From contig NZ_FNHY01000003.1 of assembly GCF_900103605.1 (NCBI RefSeq), positions 186,001-250,000 on the forward strand: a stretch of DNA of 64,000 bases, given 5' to 3'. Below are positions 1 to 7,691 of this stretch, piece by piece; positions within the stretch are counted from its first letter, which is position 1, and each line of letters starts with the position of its first letter. The DNA comes from Psychrobacillus sp. OK028. GTDB taxonomy: Bacteria > Bacillota > Bacilli > Bacillales_A > Planococcaceae. The translations under genes were made by a program, and so were the position numbers. The notes beneath the pieces were generated by a model. It was given only the letters and a program-made list of their open reading frames with translations, searched no databases and was not told the DNA's origin.

Positions 1-420
1 TATATGAAAGGCATTGTAGGGCCGATGCGAAGTGAATTAACGGAGGCTGGATTTAAAGAGCTTACTACACCTGAGGAAGTACAAGAACATATGTCTACAG
101 CAAATGGAGTTTCCTTAATAGTCATAAATTCGGTGTGTGGCTGTGCTGCTGGACTCGCAAGACCTGCAGTTGTTCATGCATTAAATGAGTTAGAAATTAA
201 ACCGGAAAACTTAGTTACAGTATTTGCTGGACAAGACCAGGAAGCTACCGCGACAATGCGTGGTTATTTTGAGGAGATTCCTCCAAGTTCACCTTCTATT
301 GCTATATGGAAAGATAATCAGTTAGCATATTTCATCCCTCGTGAGCAAATAGAAAGTAATTCAATGGAGACGATTAAAGATCATTTATCTGGTGTTCTTT
401 CACAAGTTGTTTCTTCATGA
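1..420 (+). CDS. brxA: Bacilliredoxin BrxA (YphP family), 5' end cut off by the window
   Basis: Thioredoxin-fold protein of the BrxA/BrxB family, which removes bacillithiol from S-bacillithiolated cytosolic proteins. The visible part has the family active site Cys-Gly-Cys (SVCGCAAG, about residue 45 of the visible part) followed by the conserved GLARPA and FAGQDxEAT segments. Family members are about 144 residues and the frame is open to base 1. The residues YMKGIVGPMR align with the internal YMRQLVVPMR of B. subtilis YphP (from memory), so the ATG at base 4 is probably internal and the true start lies left of the window. The stop overlaps the next start (ATGA), so the two genes are translationally coupled, as with yphP-ypiP in B. 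subtilis. Confidence 0.87.
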   Translation, partial: YMKGIVGPMRSELTEAGFKELTTPEEVQEHMSTANGVSLIVINSVCGCAAGLARPAVVHALNELEIKPENLVTVFAGQDQEATATMRGYFEEIPPSSPSIAIWKDNQLAYFIPREQIESNSMETIKDHLSGVLSQVVSS

Positions 421-1199
421 ACACCGTAGTAACAACAGCTGGTAGAACGAATAAAGAATTTATATTAAAAGCAAAAGAGATTTCTATAAATTTAAACCTT
501 CCGTACTATGAACGTAAAAAGAAATCCGTTTCTACGATACAAAATGAGCAGCAGGCAAATGTGCTCGTTGTGAATAAAGAGAGATTGGAACTGTATACAT
601 ACGGTTCCACTTCTCCTTTTTTCTTTCATCCAAATTCAGCAGCTTTTCGAATAAAGAGACTATTACAAGGAGAGCAGGATTCATTTTTAGAATCTGTACG
701 ATTAGAAAAGGGAGATTGCTTTTTAGATACTACTGCTGGTCTATGCTCCGATAGTATAATCGCTTCATATGCGGTTGGAGATTTAGGGGTTGTACATGCA
801 TGTGAAAAAGAACGCATGATTGCATATATGGTAGATGAGGGGTTAAGAAATTACGAAACGAGAAATGAAGCATTATTAAAAAGTATGCGACATATTGATC
901 TAATCCATCAAAATGCAGTTGACTATATGAAAACAGTAGCTTCCAATTTCTATGATGTTGTTTATCTAGATCCAATGTTTGAAGAAGTAATTGAGGAATC
1001 ATCCAACTTTCAAGTATTAAGAGCAGTTGGAGCTCATGATTCTTTGACTGATGAATGGGTGGAAGAGGCAAAGCGACTTGCAAGAAAGAGAGTGGTCTTA
1101 AAAGCGCATTTTCGTTCAAATCTATTTGATAAATTCGGTTTTGAACGAGAAATAAGGTTATCCTCTAAATTTCATTATGGCATTATTGAATTATTGTAA
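417..1199 (+). CDS. ypiP: Class I SAM-dependent methyltransferase (YpiP, RsmJ-like)
   Basis: 260-residue Rossmann-fold methyltransferase. Motif I for SAM binding is seen as FLDTTAGLCSDS (about residues 102-113). The RsmJ-like motif IV DPMF lies at 185-188, and an HPNSAAFRIKRL segment near 71-82 is typical of YpiP relatives. The substrate is unknown; similarity to the rRNA guanine methyltransferase RsmJ suggests RNA, but YpiP itself is uncharacterised to my knowledge. The start overlaps the stop of the bacilliredoxin gene by four bases, so it is probably the second gene of that operon. Confidence 0.75.
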   Translation: MNTVVTTAGRTNKEFILKAKEISINLNLPYYERKKKSVSTIQNEQQANVLVVNKERLELYTYGSTSPFFFHPNSAAFRIKRLLQGEQDSFLESVRLEKGDCFLDTTAGLCSDSIIASYAVGDLGVVHACEKERMIAYMVDEGLRNYETRNEALLKSMRHIDLIHQNAVDYMKTVASNFYDVVYLDPMFEEVIEESSNFQVLRAVGAHDSLTDEWVEEAKRLARKRVVLKAHFRSNLFDKFGFEREIRLSSKFHYGIIELL

Positions 1200-1214
1200 A
1201 ACACTCTATAAAAC

Positions 1215-1252
1215 AAATAGAAAAGAGAGCCACGGCGGCAGCCAAGACTCTC
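1215..1252 (-). terminator. Rho-independent terminator candidate for the 25-residue peptide gene
   Basis: Read on the minus strand, GAGAG (1252-1248) pairs with CTCTC (1229-1225), with an inner GGC/GCC stem, and is followed by TTTTCT. There is no T-run on the plus side, so it fits the small minus-strand gene rather than ypiP. Confidence 0.4.
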
Positions 1253-1266
1253 CTGGAAACTTCATA

Positions 1267-1344
1267 TCAATCCGTAAAGTTAAGTGATGTCAAATATGCT
1301 AATAAAAATAAAAATCCGATACCAATTACTAATCCTGCGTCCAT
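1267..1344 (-). CDS. 25-residue hydrophobic peptide (probable single-pass membrane protein)
   Basis: Short open frame in the ypiP-ypjP gap on the minus strand. It has a near-perfect ribosome site (AAAGGAGG) eight bases before the ATG. The product is 25 residues, starting MDAGLVIGIG, with one hydrophobic stretch from about residue 4 to 20 and a polar end LNFTD. A terminator-like hairpin follows about 15 bases after the stop. The strong ribosome site, membrane-like composition and terminator support a real gene. I do not recognise a family. It could be one of the many unannotated small membrane peptides of spore formers. Confidence 0.55.
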   Translation of the reverse strand: MDAGLVIGIGFLFLLAYLTSLNFTD

Positions 1345-1495
1345 CGTGATTTTCCTCCTTTGTTCAAAAAGCTCTGTGGTATGTTTACACATTTTATTGT
1401 ACAATGAATAGTGAGAAGATGAAACCTTTAGTTCGTCAAAACGTTTAATAGAATGAAGAGTTTACTAAAATTGTTCAATATTGAAGGTGAATAGC

Positions 1496-2065
1496 ATGAA
1501 AAAATGGTTCCAGAAGTCAATAATTATAACTGTTGCATTGCTAACATTTGGTCTAATATCTCCTAGTCATTTCATATGGGAGCAAATATTAGATAGTAAA
1601 AGTCCTTCAAGGACTATAGCTTCTAATGCAAATGATTATGAACAAGTAACAATAACAGATGAATCCTATGTTTACAAAAACATGGCACATGCTGCCAGGG
1701 AACAAGCATACATAAAGTTTGGTAATCGAATAGGGCCAGTTATTCAACATGAGTTTGACGATGTAATATTTCCTAAGATGCAGGAAGCAATTGATATGAC
1801 TATTGCCAAAGCTTCCGCTCAAGAGATAACTCGTTTATCTATCTCTGAGCAGCCATCTGGAGATCATCACGAAAAGATCTTTAATATTTATAATGATTCA
1901 ACTAAAAAAGACCTAATCCGTTTTCATGTCAGAACGGATAAGAAACCTCAAGAGGGTTATTATTTCAATTTCCATTATCACTTGGCGGAAGATAAGTATT
2001 CTAAACATTATGTGCTGGGTGACATATATTGGTCAAAAAACACACCACCAAAATGGCTCTCTTAG
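1496..2065 (+). CDS. ypjP: YpjP family protein
   Basis: 189-residue conserved Bacillales protein of unknown function. The N-terminus is basic followed by a hydrophobic segment (about residues 6-24), consistent with an uncleaved anchor or signal peptide. The rest is soluble and charged, ending in a conserved-looking LGDIYWSKNTPPKWL tail. The ATG at 1496 is preferred over an upstream in-frame TTG at 1481, because GAAGGTGA at 1483-1490 then serves as the ribosome site. It sits between ypiP and thyA as in B. subtilis. The stop codon lies inside the terminator hairpin. Confidence 0.8.
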   Translation: MKKWFQKSIIITVALLTFGLISPSHFIWEQILDSKSPSRTIASNANDYEQVTITDESYVYKNMAHAAREQAYIKFGNRIGPVIQHEFDDVIFPKMQEAIDMTIAKASAQEITRLSISEQPSGDHHEKIFNIYNDSTKKDLIRFHVRTDKKPQEGYYFNFHYHLAEDKYSKHYVLGDIYWSKNTPPKWLS

Positions 2066-2080
2066 TGAGAGCTTTTTTTG
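2056..2080 (+). terminator. Terminator after ypjP
   Basis: GCTCTC (2056-2061) pairs with GAGAGC (2067-2072) around a 5-base loop and is followed by seven T. The stem includes the ypjP stop codon. Confidence 0.8.
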
Positions 2081-2106
2081 CATGAAAATGAAAAGAGGGA
2101 TAAGTT

Positions 2107-3051
2107 ATGGAGCAGTACCTTACTTTGTGTAAACATATTATGAATAGTGGAGTTGAAAAAGGTGATCGTACAGGAACTGGTACGAAAAGTGTCTTTGGCT
2201 ATCAAATGCGATTTGACCTATCAGAAGGCTTCCCACTTCTTACAACCAAAAAGACGGCATTTCGACTAGTGGCAACCGAGCTACTTTGGTTTTTAAAGGG
2301 TGATACAAATGTGAAAACACTAATTCAGGCGAATAATCATATTTGGGATGAGTGGGCATTTGAAAAGTGGGTGAGCAGTGATAATTATACTGGGCCTGAC
2401 ATGACAAACTTTGGCGTTCGAGCAGCAAAAGACCCTGAATTTAACGCTATTTTGCAACAGCAAATGGATTTATTTTGTGAAAAAATCTTAAGTGATGATG
2501 CTTTTTCGGAAGAATTTGGTGATTTAGGTCCCGTATATGGTCGTCAATGGAGATCGTGGCCTTCTAAGGATGGACAAACGATAGATCAATTGCGAAATGT
2601 CATTGAGCAAATTAAGAAAAATCCAGACTCAAGAAGACATATTATTACTGCATGGAATCCAGCAGAGGTAGATGATATGGCTTTACCTCCATGTCACGCC
2701 TTCATGCAATTTTATGTGGCAAATGGTAAATTATCTTGTCAACTTTATCAGCGTAGTGCTGATGTGTTTTTAGGAGTGCCCTTTAATATTGCATCTTATG
2801 CATTATTAACCCATCTAATAGCAAAAGAATGCAAGTTAGAAGTCGGCGAATTTGTCCATACTTTAGGTGACGCTCATTTATATTTAAATCACATGGAGCA
2901 GGTCACTACGCAATTGGAAAGAGAGCCACGAGCATTACCAAAGCTTTTATTGAACGACGAAAAAGAATCTGTATTTGATTTTGAAATAGAAGATATTAAA
3001 TTAGAGGGGTATGACCCGCACCCACGGATTAAAGCACCAATCGCCGTATAA
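2107..3051 (+). CDS. thyA: Thymidylate synthase ThyA
   Basis: Converts dUMP to dTMP using 5,10-methylenetetrahydrofolate and yields dihydrofolate, which the adjacent DHFR recycles. It has 314 residues, the longer Lactobacillus casei-type form with an insert of roughly 50 residues around positions 85-135. Visible motifs are the phosphate-binding RTGTGT loop (21-26), RQWRSWP (147-152), the Arg pair SRRH (175-178), the catalytic Cys in [11 protein letters not shown] (Cys196) and the NIASYALL and HLYLNH segments. A GAGGG ribosome site precedes the ATG. dfrA starts 19 bases downstream, so the two form an operon. Confidence 0.97.
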   Translation: MEQYLTLCKHIMNSGVEKGDRTGTGTKSVFGYQMRFDLSEGFPLLTTKKTAFRLVATELLWFLKGDTNVKTLIQANNHIWDEWAFEKWVSSDNYTGPDMTNFGVRAAKDPEFNAILQQQMDLFCEKILSDDAFSEEFGDLGPVYGRQWRSWPSKDGQTIDQLRNVIEQIKKNPDSRRHIITAWNPAEVDDMALPPCHAFMQFYVANGKLSCQLYQRSADVFLGVPFNIASYALLTHLIAKECKLEVGEFVHTLGDAHLYLNHMEQVTTQLEREPRALPKLLLNDEKESVFDFEIEDIKLEGYDPHPRIKAPIAV

Positions 3052-3070
3052 AATTTGAAGGGGGAAGCTA

Positions 3071-3559
3071 ATGATTTCACTAATAGTTGCACATGACCCT
3101 AATAGAGTAATTGGATTTGAAAACAAAATGCCTTGGCATATCCCGGGCGACCTTGCTTACTTTAAAAAAGTGACGATGGATAAAGCGATGGTAATGGGAA
3201 GAAAGACGTTTGAATCCATAGGGCGAGTACTACCAGGACGTAAAAATATAATTGTCACAAGAAATCCCGATTATCGCGTTGAAGGTGCTGAGGTAGTAAC
3301 TGACTTGGTTAAAGCTATTGAACTGGCTTCAGTTCATCATGAAGAAGTAATGGTTATTGGTGGAGAACAAATTTTTCGAGCAATTTTACCTAAAGCAGAT
3401 AGGCTTTATATTACATTAATACAACAAACTTTCGAAGGAGATACTTATTTCCCAACATACGGTGATGAATGGATGTTGGTAGAAACAACAGAAGATATGA
3501 CAACTCCTGAGGGAATTGTGTATGTTTACCTCGTTTATGAAAGAAGAGTTAGTGAATAA
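3071..3559 (+). CDS. dfrA: Dihydrofolate reductase
   Basis: 162-residue NADPH-dependent DHFR that regenerates tetrahydrofolate after the ThyA reaction. The family hallmarks are VIGFENKMPWHIPGDL with the catalytic acidic residue (Asp27), the GRKTFESIGR cofactor segment, IVTRN and the VIGGEQIF glycine pair. The length is normal. GAAGGGGGAAG provides the ribosome site. The Phe and Leu positions around the active site look ordinary; resistance cannot be judged by eye. Confidence 0.97.
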   Translation: MISLIVAHDPNRVIGFENKMPWHIPGDLAYFKKVTMDKAMVMGRKTFESIGRVLPGRKNIIVTRNPDYRVEGAEVVTDLVKAIELASVHHEEVMVIGGEQIFRAILPKADRLYITLIQQTFEGDTYFPTYGDEWMLVETTEDMTTPEGIVYVYLVYERRVSE

Positions 3560-3577
3560 GTTGTAGTTACTATTAAT

Positions 3578-3612
3578 GCTACATACACTATAGTGGGAGT
3601 ATGTAGCTTTAA
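3578..3612 (+). terminator. Terminator after dfrA
   Basis: Nine-base stem GCTACATAC (3578-3586) and GTATGTAGC (3599-3607) with a 12-base loop. The following TTTAATATT is a weak U-tract. Confidence 0.6.
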
Positions 3613-3636
3613 TATTATATATGGGGTAAGTAAAAG

Positions 3637-3666
3637 TTTACAGAACACCGATATTCTTCTTATAAT
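3637..3666 (+). promoter_or_regulatory. Sigma-A-type promoter for degV
   Basis: TTTACA (3637-3642), an 18-base spacer and a perfect TATAAT (3661-3666), 30 bases before the degV start. Confidence 0.55.
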
Positions 3667-3695
3667 AGTACTAGGTAGGAAGGAAGGGATAGCAT

Positions 3696-4535
3696 ATGCC
3701 GAAAGTTCACATAGTAACTGATTCCACAGCGGATTTAACAACAGAATTAGTTAAGCAATACAATATACATATTGTGCCTTTGACAATTCAAATTGATGGT
3801 GAATCATATATTGATGGAGTAGATATAAATTCAGAAGAATTTTTAGAAAAAATGGCGAAATCTAAACAATTACCGAAATCATCACAACCATCATCAGGCA
3901 TCTTTAAAGAATTATACGATGAACTTGGTAAAGATGGTGATCACGTTATCTCTATACATATGACTGGCGGCATGAGTGGTACTGTAAAATCGGCACAGGC
4001 AGCTGCGGAAATGACAGAATCAGATATTACAGTAATTGATTCGAAATTCATTTCCTTTGCATTATCATTTCAAGTCGTAGAAGCCGCAAAAATGGCATTA
4101 AATGGTGAAACAAAACAAGCAATCATTCAAAAAGTGGAAGAAATTCGTAGCAAGTCTGATTTGTTTGTAGTTGTAGATACGTTGGATAACCTTGTTAAAG
4201 GTGGTAGAATTGGTAAGGGTAGGGCAATGCTTGGCTCTTTACTGTCTATAAAGCCAATCGCAAGTTTAGCAGGAGGAGAGTATACACCAATTGCTAAGGT
4301 TAGAAGCCATAAACAAGTTGTCAATTATTTATTTGACCGATTTCTTTCCGATACGAAAGGAAAAGTCGTTAAAGCAGTGGGTATTTCACATGCAAATGGG
4401 TTTTCGATGGCTACACCTTTGATCAAACTCATAAAAGAATCCGGCTTCCAAGATATCCAGGTTTCCATTACTTCACCTGTTATTAGTACGCATACCGGAC
4501 CTGGTGCTATTGGATTTATGTATATGACTGAATAG
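3696..4535 (+). CDS. DegV family fatty-acid-binding protein
   Basis: 279-residue DegV/FakB-type protein. FakB proteins present fatty acids to the kinase FakA for phosphorylation at the membrane. Visible signatures are VTDSTADLT at the N-terminus (7-15), the PLTIQIDGESYIDG stretch, SQPSSG and the HMTGGMSGT loop that contacts the carboxylate. GGRIGKGRAMLGSLLSIKPI and a C-terminal HTGPGAIGFMY also match the family. It has its own promoter and terminator, so it is probably monocistronic. Which fatty acid it prefers cannot be told from sequence. Confidence 0.92.
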   Translation: MPKVHIVTDSTADLTTELVKQYNIHIVPLTIQIDGESYIDGVDINSEEFLEKMAKSKQLPKSSQPSSGIFKELYDELGKDGDHVISIHMTGGMSGTVKSAQAAAEMTESDITVIDSKFISFALSFQVVEAAKMALNGETKQAIIQKVEEIRSKSDLFVVVDTLDNLVKGGRIGKGRAMLGSLLSIKPIASLAGGEYTPIAKVRSHKQVVNYLFDRFLSDTKGKVVKAVGISHANGFSMATPLIKLIKESGFQDIQVSITSPVISTHTGPGAIGFMYMTE

Positions 4536-4542
4536 CAAAAAG

Positions 4543-4576
4543 GCAGGGAGGAACACTTTTCCCTGCTTTTGTTTTA
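4543..4576 (+). terminator. Terminator after degV
   Basis: GCAGGGA (4543-4549) pairs with TCCCTGC (4560-4566), followed by TTTTGTTTT. Confidence 0.75.
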
Positions 4577-4593
4577 GAAAAAAGGAGTTTTTA

Positions 4594-5400
4594 ATGAAAT
4601 ATTTAATAATAATTTTTAGTGTTATTTTTCTAATAGGATGCAATTCCAATGAAATGGTAGAGGTTAGTTTTTCAGAAAAGCAGGATGTTCTTTTTGAGGA
4701 ATATGTTATCCCCTTTCAATTTTTCCCTAGAACGATAGAAGTAGTTGGGCTTGGTGATTCCCTTACACAGGGTGTAGGGGATGAATTAAAGCAAGAAGGA
4801 TATTTAGGGCGTCTACAACAACATTTTTCACAATATAAAGGAATAGAAGACGTTTCATTAACCAATACTGCAAAAAGGGGTCGTCGTAGCGATCAACTTT
4901 TAAAGATATTAAAGGATGGAGAAATTGACCACCAAATCCGAAAAGCCAATTTAATCACAATAACTATTGGTGGCAATGACATTATGAAGGTTGTTAAGAA
5001 AGACTTGTTTAATCTTAAGGTAGAGGCATTTGAAAAGGAACTAGGAAAGTTTGAACGGAATTATAAAAAAATTATTCAGGAAATTCGAGAGGTTAATAGT
5101 ACAGCTCCGATTATTGTGGTAGGTTTATATAATCCTATAACGATAGTCACAGATGAAAAAAGTGAATTTGATCACATTTTAAACGATTGGAATACTGTCA
5201 TAGAAGAGACCGCTTCCAATGATCGGAATGCTTGTTTTGTACCAATCGATCAGCTTTTCATGACAAACAGTAATTTAGTTTATCATACGGATTTCTTTCA
5301 TCCCAATAGTAAAGGCTATAAACTCGTAATTGAAGAAATAGTCGAGTCGATGCAAGATTGTGGTTTAATAGATGCAGATAAGAGGGAATTGTTGTTTTAA
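4594..5400 (+). CDS. ypmR: SGNH/GDSL hydrolase lipoprotein YpmR
   Basis: 268-residue membrane-anchored esterase/lipase-like protein. A type II signal peptide ends in lipobox LIGC (Cys16). The SGNH blocks are complete: GDSLTQG with nucleophile Ser56, the oxyanion residue in IGGND (Asn128), and Asp233/His236 in HTDFFHPNSKGY. The physiological substrate is unknown. AAAGGAG precedes the ATG. It heads a run with ypmS, msrA and msrB spaced by 12 bases or less, matching the ypm cluster of B. subtilis. Confidence 0.88.
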   Translation: MKYLIIIFSVIFLIGCNSNEMVEVSFSEKQDVLFEEYVIPFQFFPRTIEVVGLGDSLTQGVGDELKQEGYLGRLQQHFSQYKGIEDVSLTNTAKRGRRSDQLLKILKDGEIDHQIRKANLITITIGGNDIMKVVKKDLFNLKVEAFEKELGKFERNYKKIIQEIREVNSTAPIIVVGLYNPITIVTDEKSEFDHILNDWNTVIEETASNDRNACFVPIDQLFMTNSNLVYHTDFFHPNSKGYKLVIEEIVESMQDCGLIDADKRELLF

Positions 5401-5412
5401 GGAGTTGATGGG

Positions 5413-5985
5413 ATGAATAAATGGAAAATAGCATTTATACTGTTAGTAATCATTATTATTGGTAGTATTGGCACGTTGTTTTATTGGATAACAACTCCTG
5501 CTGAACCTATTGTAATTGAGGAAACTAGTCCTTCAGCTGAAGGGAATGTGTTAACTGTTAATGCGACAAAAGAGGATTTTCAAGCTATTGCTAATACGTA
5601 TTTGAAAAAAGCAATCGGAGGAAAACCTCTTCCGCTGCAGTTGTCTGTTGAGGATCAAATAATTCTTTCAACAGAATTTCAAGCTTTTTCAATTAATTTA
5701 CCAGTCAGAATGATTTTTGAACCTTATGTTGAAGAGAACGGTAATATTCGTCTAGAACAATCATCTGTTGAAATTGGTAAATTACCACTAGATCCTGAAC
5801 AAATTTTGAAGCTATTGAGAGATTCAGTCGAGCTTCCGGAGTGGATGGTAGTGAATCCTGCAGAAGAAGAGGTACTTATCCAATTGACCGATATACCGAT
5901 GACCTCAGGTGTTCATGTCCGAGCAAAAGAGTTTAATTTGGCTGAGGATATTATTACGCTTGAGATTGTAATACCAGCAGAATAG
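5413..5985 (+). CDS. ypmS: YpmS family membrane-anchored protein (DUF2140)
   Basis: 190-residue protein with one N-terminal transmembrane segment (about residues 5-27) and an extracytoplasmic beta-rich domain, as in the YpmS/DUF2140 family. Motifs such as [15 protein letters not shown] and [11 protein letters not shown] agree with the family. Function is unknown. It follows ypmR by 12 bases, with the ribosome site directly after the ypmR stop; the fixed pairing of ypmR and ypmS in Bacillales suggests a joint envelope or lipid-related role (inference). Confidence 0.85.
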   Translation: MNKWKIAFILLVIIIIGSIGTLFYWITTPAEPIVIEETSPSAEGNVLTVNATKEDFQAIANTYLKKAIGGKPLPLQLSVEDQIILSTEFQAFSINLPVRMIFEPYVEENGNIRLEQSSVEIGKLPLDPEQILKLLRDSVELPEWMVVNPAEEEVLIQLTDIPMTSGVHVRAKEFNLAEDIITLEIVIPAE

Positions 5986-5996
5986 GGGGCGAAACA

Positions 5997-6518
5997 ATGG
6001 AAAAAGCAACTTTTGCAGGCGGCTGTTTTTGGTGTATGGTAAAGCCTTTTGACTCGTACGATGGAATAGAGCAAGTGGTATCTGGATATACGGGTGGTCA
6101 TGTACCTAACCCAACATACGAACAAGTTTGTTCCAACGCAACTGGACATTATGAAGCAGTGCAAATCACTTTTGACCCGGCTTTATTTTCATATGATCGT
6201 TTATTAGAAATTTTTTGGCTCAACATTGATCCTACGGATGATAATGGTCAATTTTTCGACCGTGGCTCGTCCTATCAAACAGCGATTTTTTATCATTCAG
6301 AAGAGCAAAAAGAAAAAGCAATTGCTTCCAAGGATGCATTGGATGCTAGTGGTAAATTTAATAAGAAAATTGCTGTGAAGATAATTCCAGCTTCTGAGTT
6401 TTACCCAGCTGAAGAATATCATCAAGATTATTATAAGAAAAATCCTGCTCACTATAATCGATACTTTACAGGATCAGGACGAGCAGCTTTTGTGGAAAAA
6501 TTGAAGGAGGGATATTAG
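5997..6518 (+). CDS. msrA: Peptide-methionine (S)-S-oxide reductase MsrA, copy 1
   Basis: 173-residue MsrA that reduces the S epimer of methionine sulfoxide in proteins. The catalytic GCFWC motif is at residues 9-13, with the nucleophile Cys10. SGYTGGH, GHYEAVQ and the [18 protein letters not shown] block are all present. No C-terminal resolving Cys pair is visible, so regeneration probably uses Cys13 or an external thiol. It is followed without a gap by msrB. A second msrA lies at 54505-55023. Confidence 0.96.
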   Translation: MEKATFAGGCFWCMVKPFDSYDGIEQVVSGYTGGHVPNPTYEQVCSNATGHYEAVQITFDPALFSYDRLLEIFWLNIDPTDDNGQFFDRGSSYQTAIFYHSEEQKEKAIASKDALDASGKFNKKIAVKIIPASEFYPAEEYHQDYYKKNPAHYNRYFTGSGRAAFVEKLKEGY

Positions 6519-6929
6519 ATGAAAGACAACTTAACTGAAATGCAATATTATGTAACCCAACAAAATGGTACAGAGCCTCCGTTCCAAGGGGAGTATGATA
6601 AGCATTTTGATGAGGGTATTTATGTAGATATAGTATCTGGTAAACCTTTATTCCATTCAAAGGATAAATATGATGCAGGTTGTGGTTGGCCGAGCTTTAC
6701 TCGTCCAATTGAAGAGCATGAGGTTGTAGAGAAATTTGATGATAGCCATGGTATGAGACGTGTAGAAGTTCGAAGCAAAACAGCTGACTCTCACCTAGGA
6801 CATGTATTCCCGGATGGTCCTAAAGAGGAAACAGGCTTACGCTATTGTATCAATTCAGCGGCACTTCGTTTTGTACCAAAAGATAAGTTGGCTGAAGAAG
6901 GCTATGAAGAATATAGTAAGTTATTTTAA
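6519..6929 (+). CDS. msrB: Peptide-methionine (R)-S-oxide reductase MsrB
   Basis: 136-residue MsrB, complementary to MsrA for the R epimer. The resolving Cys55 lies in GCGWPSF and the catalytic Cys110 in [11 protein letters not shown]. The two CxxC zinc pairs of zinc-type MsrB are absent, as in B. subtilis MsrB. The ribosome site GGAGGG is inside the end of msrA and the genes abut, so they are co-translated. A strong terminator follows. Confidence 0.96.
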   Translation: MKDNLTEMQYYVTQQNGTEPPFQGEYDKHFDEGIYVDIVSGKPLFHSKDKYDAGCGWPSFTRPIEEHEVVEKFDDSHGMRRVEVRSKTADSHLGHVFPDGPKEETGLRYCINSAALRFVPKDKLAEEGYEEYSKLF

Positions 6930-6950
6930 TTAGTTTAAGTGAACGATAAA

Positions 6951-6995
6951 AAATGGTTGTTTATGACGAGAGTCTAAAACAACCATTTTTTTATT
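6951..6995 (+). terminator. Terminator after msrB
   Basis: Twelve-base perfect stem (6951-6962 with 6977-6988) followed by a T-rich run to about 6994. The A-run before the stem means it could work in both directions. Confidence 0.8.
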
Positions 6996-7074
6996 TTAAG
7001 AGTTAGTAAATAATATAGTCTGTGAACACTGGGTTTATGAGACTTGTAAGAATGAATGAACGTGAATGAACCTA

Positions 7075-7200
7075 TGATTTCCGTTTCAGGTGGACGCTTT
7101 CCGCGGGCACGGCTTCAGCCTCCTCGTCGTCTCACTCCTGCGGGGTCTTCAGCTCGCGCTTTCTCGCTGGAGTCGCCACCTTGCACTTCAATCAATGAAG
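7075..7200. repeat. GC-rich intergenic dispersed repeat
   Basis: A sharply GC-rich block in an AT-rich gap, beginning near GTTTCAGGTGGACGCTTTCC and ending near GAGTCGCCACCTTGCAC. The ends are complementary (GGTGG at 7088-7092 and CCACC near 7179), and the core contains CGCTTTCCGCGGGC and CGCGCTTTCTCGC. I recognise this sequence type as an interspersed repeat of Bacillus/Planococcaceae intergenic regions that is often mistaken for a gene; this is from memory. The rest of 7200-7440 is AT-rich with no gene that I can support, apart from an imperfect inverted repeat at about 7388-7400 and 7444-7455. Confidence 0.6.
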
Positions 7201-7500
7201 GTGTGGTACTACACAAAGAGATTAGGTATAGCGTATCGCCTGAGATAATTAAATTAGTTAAAGTATATGTAAGGATAAAAACATATTTGGAGTAGTTGCA
7301 TTATTCTTCCGAAGGTGAAAAGTGTAGATTGCATTTCTACTAGTGGAAATAAAAAGAAATAGTAAGTATGCATTAAATAAAGAAGTGAAAGAACGAACGA
7401 AATTGCATCTTCGTGAGCTTCCTTTATGTATCAGAAAAGTATCATTTCTTTCGTTAAACAAAAAGCCCTAACCTGTTTCTCAGAGTTGTGGAACGGCGAC

Positions 7501-7622
7501 GGATAGACAAACACCATAAGATTACCGGAAAAAAGAGATTCTAGTTGGTTGTGACGGACGTCACAACCAACTAGAATCTCTATATAAAATTATTCGGTAA
7601 TCATATAGTGAAATGTCTGTCC
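7501..7622. repeat. Large palindromic, MITE-like element (possible bidirectional terminator)
   Basis: Perfect 23-base inverted repeat at 7534-7556 and 7559-7581, centred on GACGTC-like bases with only two bases between the arms. Outside it, ATTACCG (7521-7527) pairs with CGGTAAT (7595-7601). The outer flanks 7501-7527 and 7595-7622 are themselves imperfect inverted repeats, about 23 of 28 positions matching, beginning GGATAGACA and ending TGTCTGTCC. The nested symmetric structure resembles a non-autonomous transposable element with terminal inverted repeats. It may also terminate the MCP gene ending at 7692. No target duplication is obvious. Confidence 0.65.
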
Positions 7623-7691
7623 AAAGCAATTCAGAAACGATAGAAACATGTTTTTTTCTTAAAGGATCGGTCATCTTTTGCTCAATCTGTC

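Noticed and set aside
7056-7295. Open frame of 79 codons with Pro/Arg-rich sequence
   Set aside because: It is formed by the GC-rich dispersed repeat and has no ribosome site; such frames are known false genes.
7534-7581. Simple terminator for the MCP gene
   Set aside because: Possible, but the outer inverted repeats extend far beyond a terminator, so it was listed as a repeat element.
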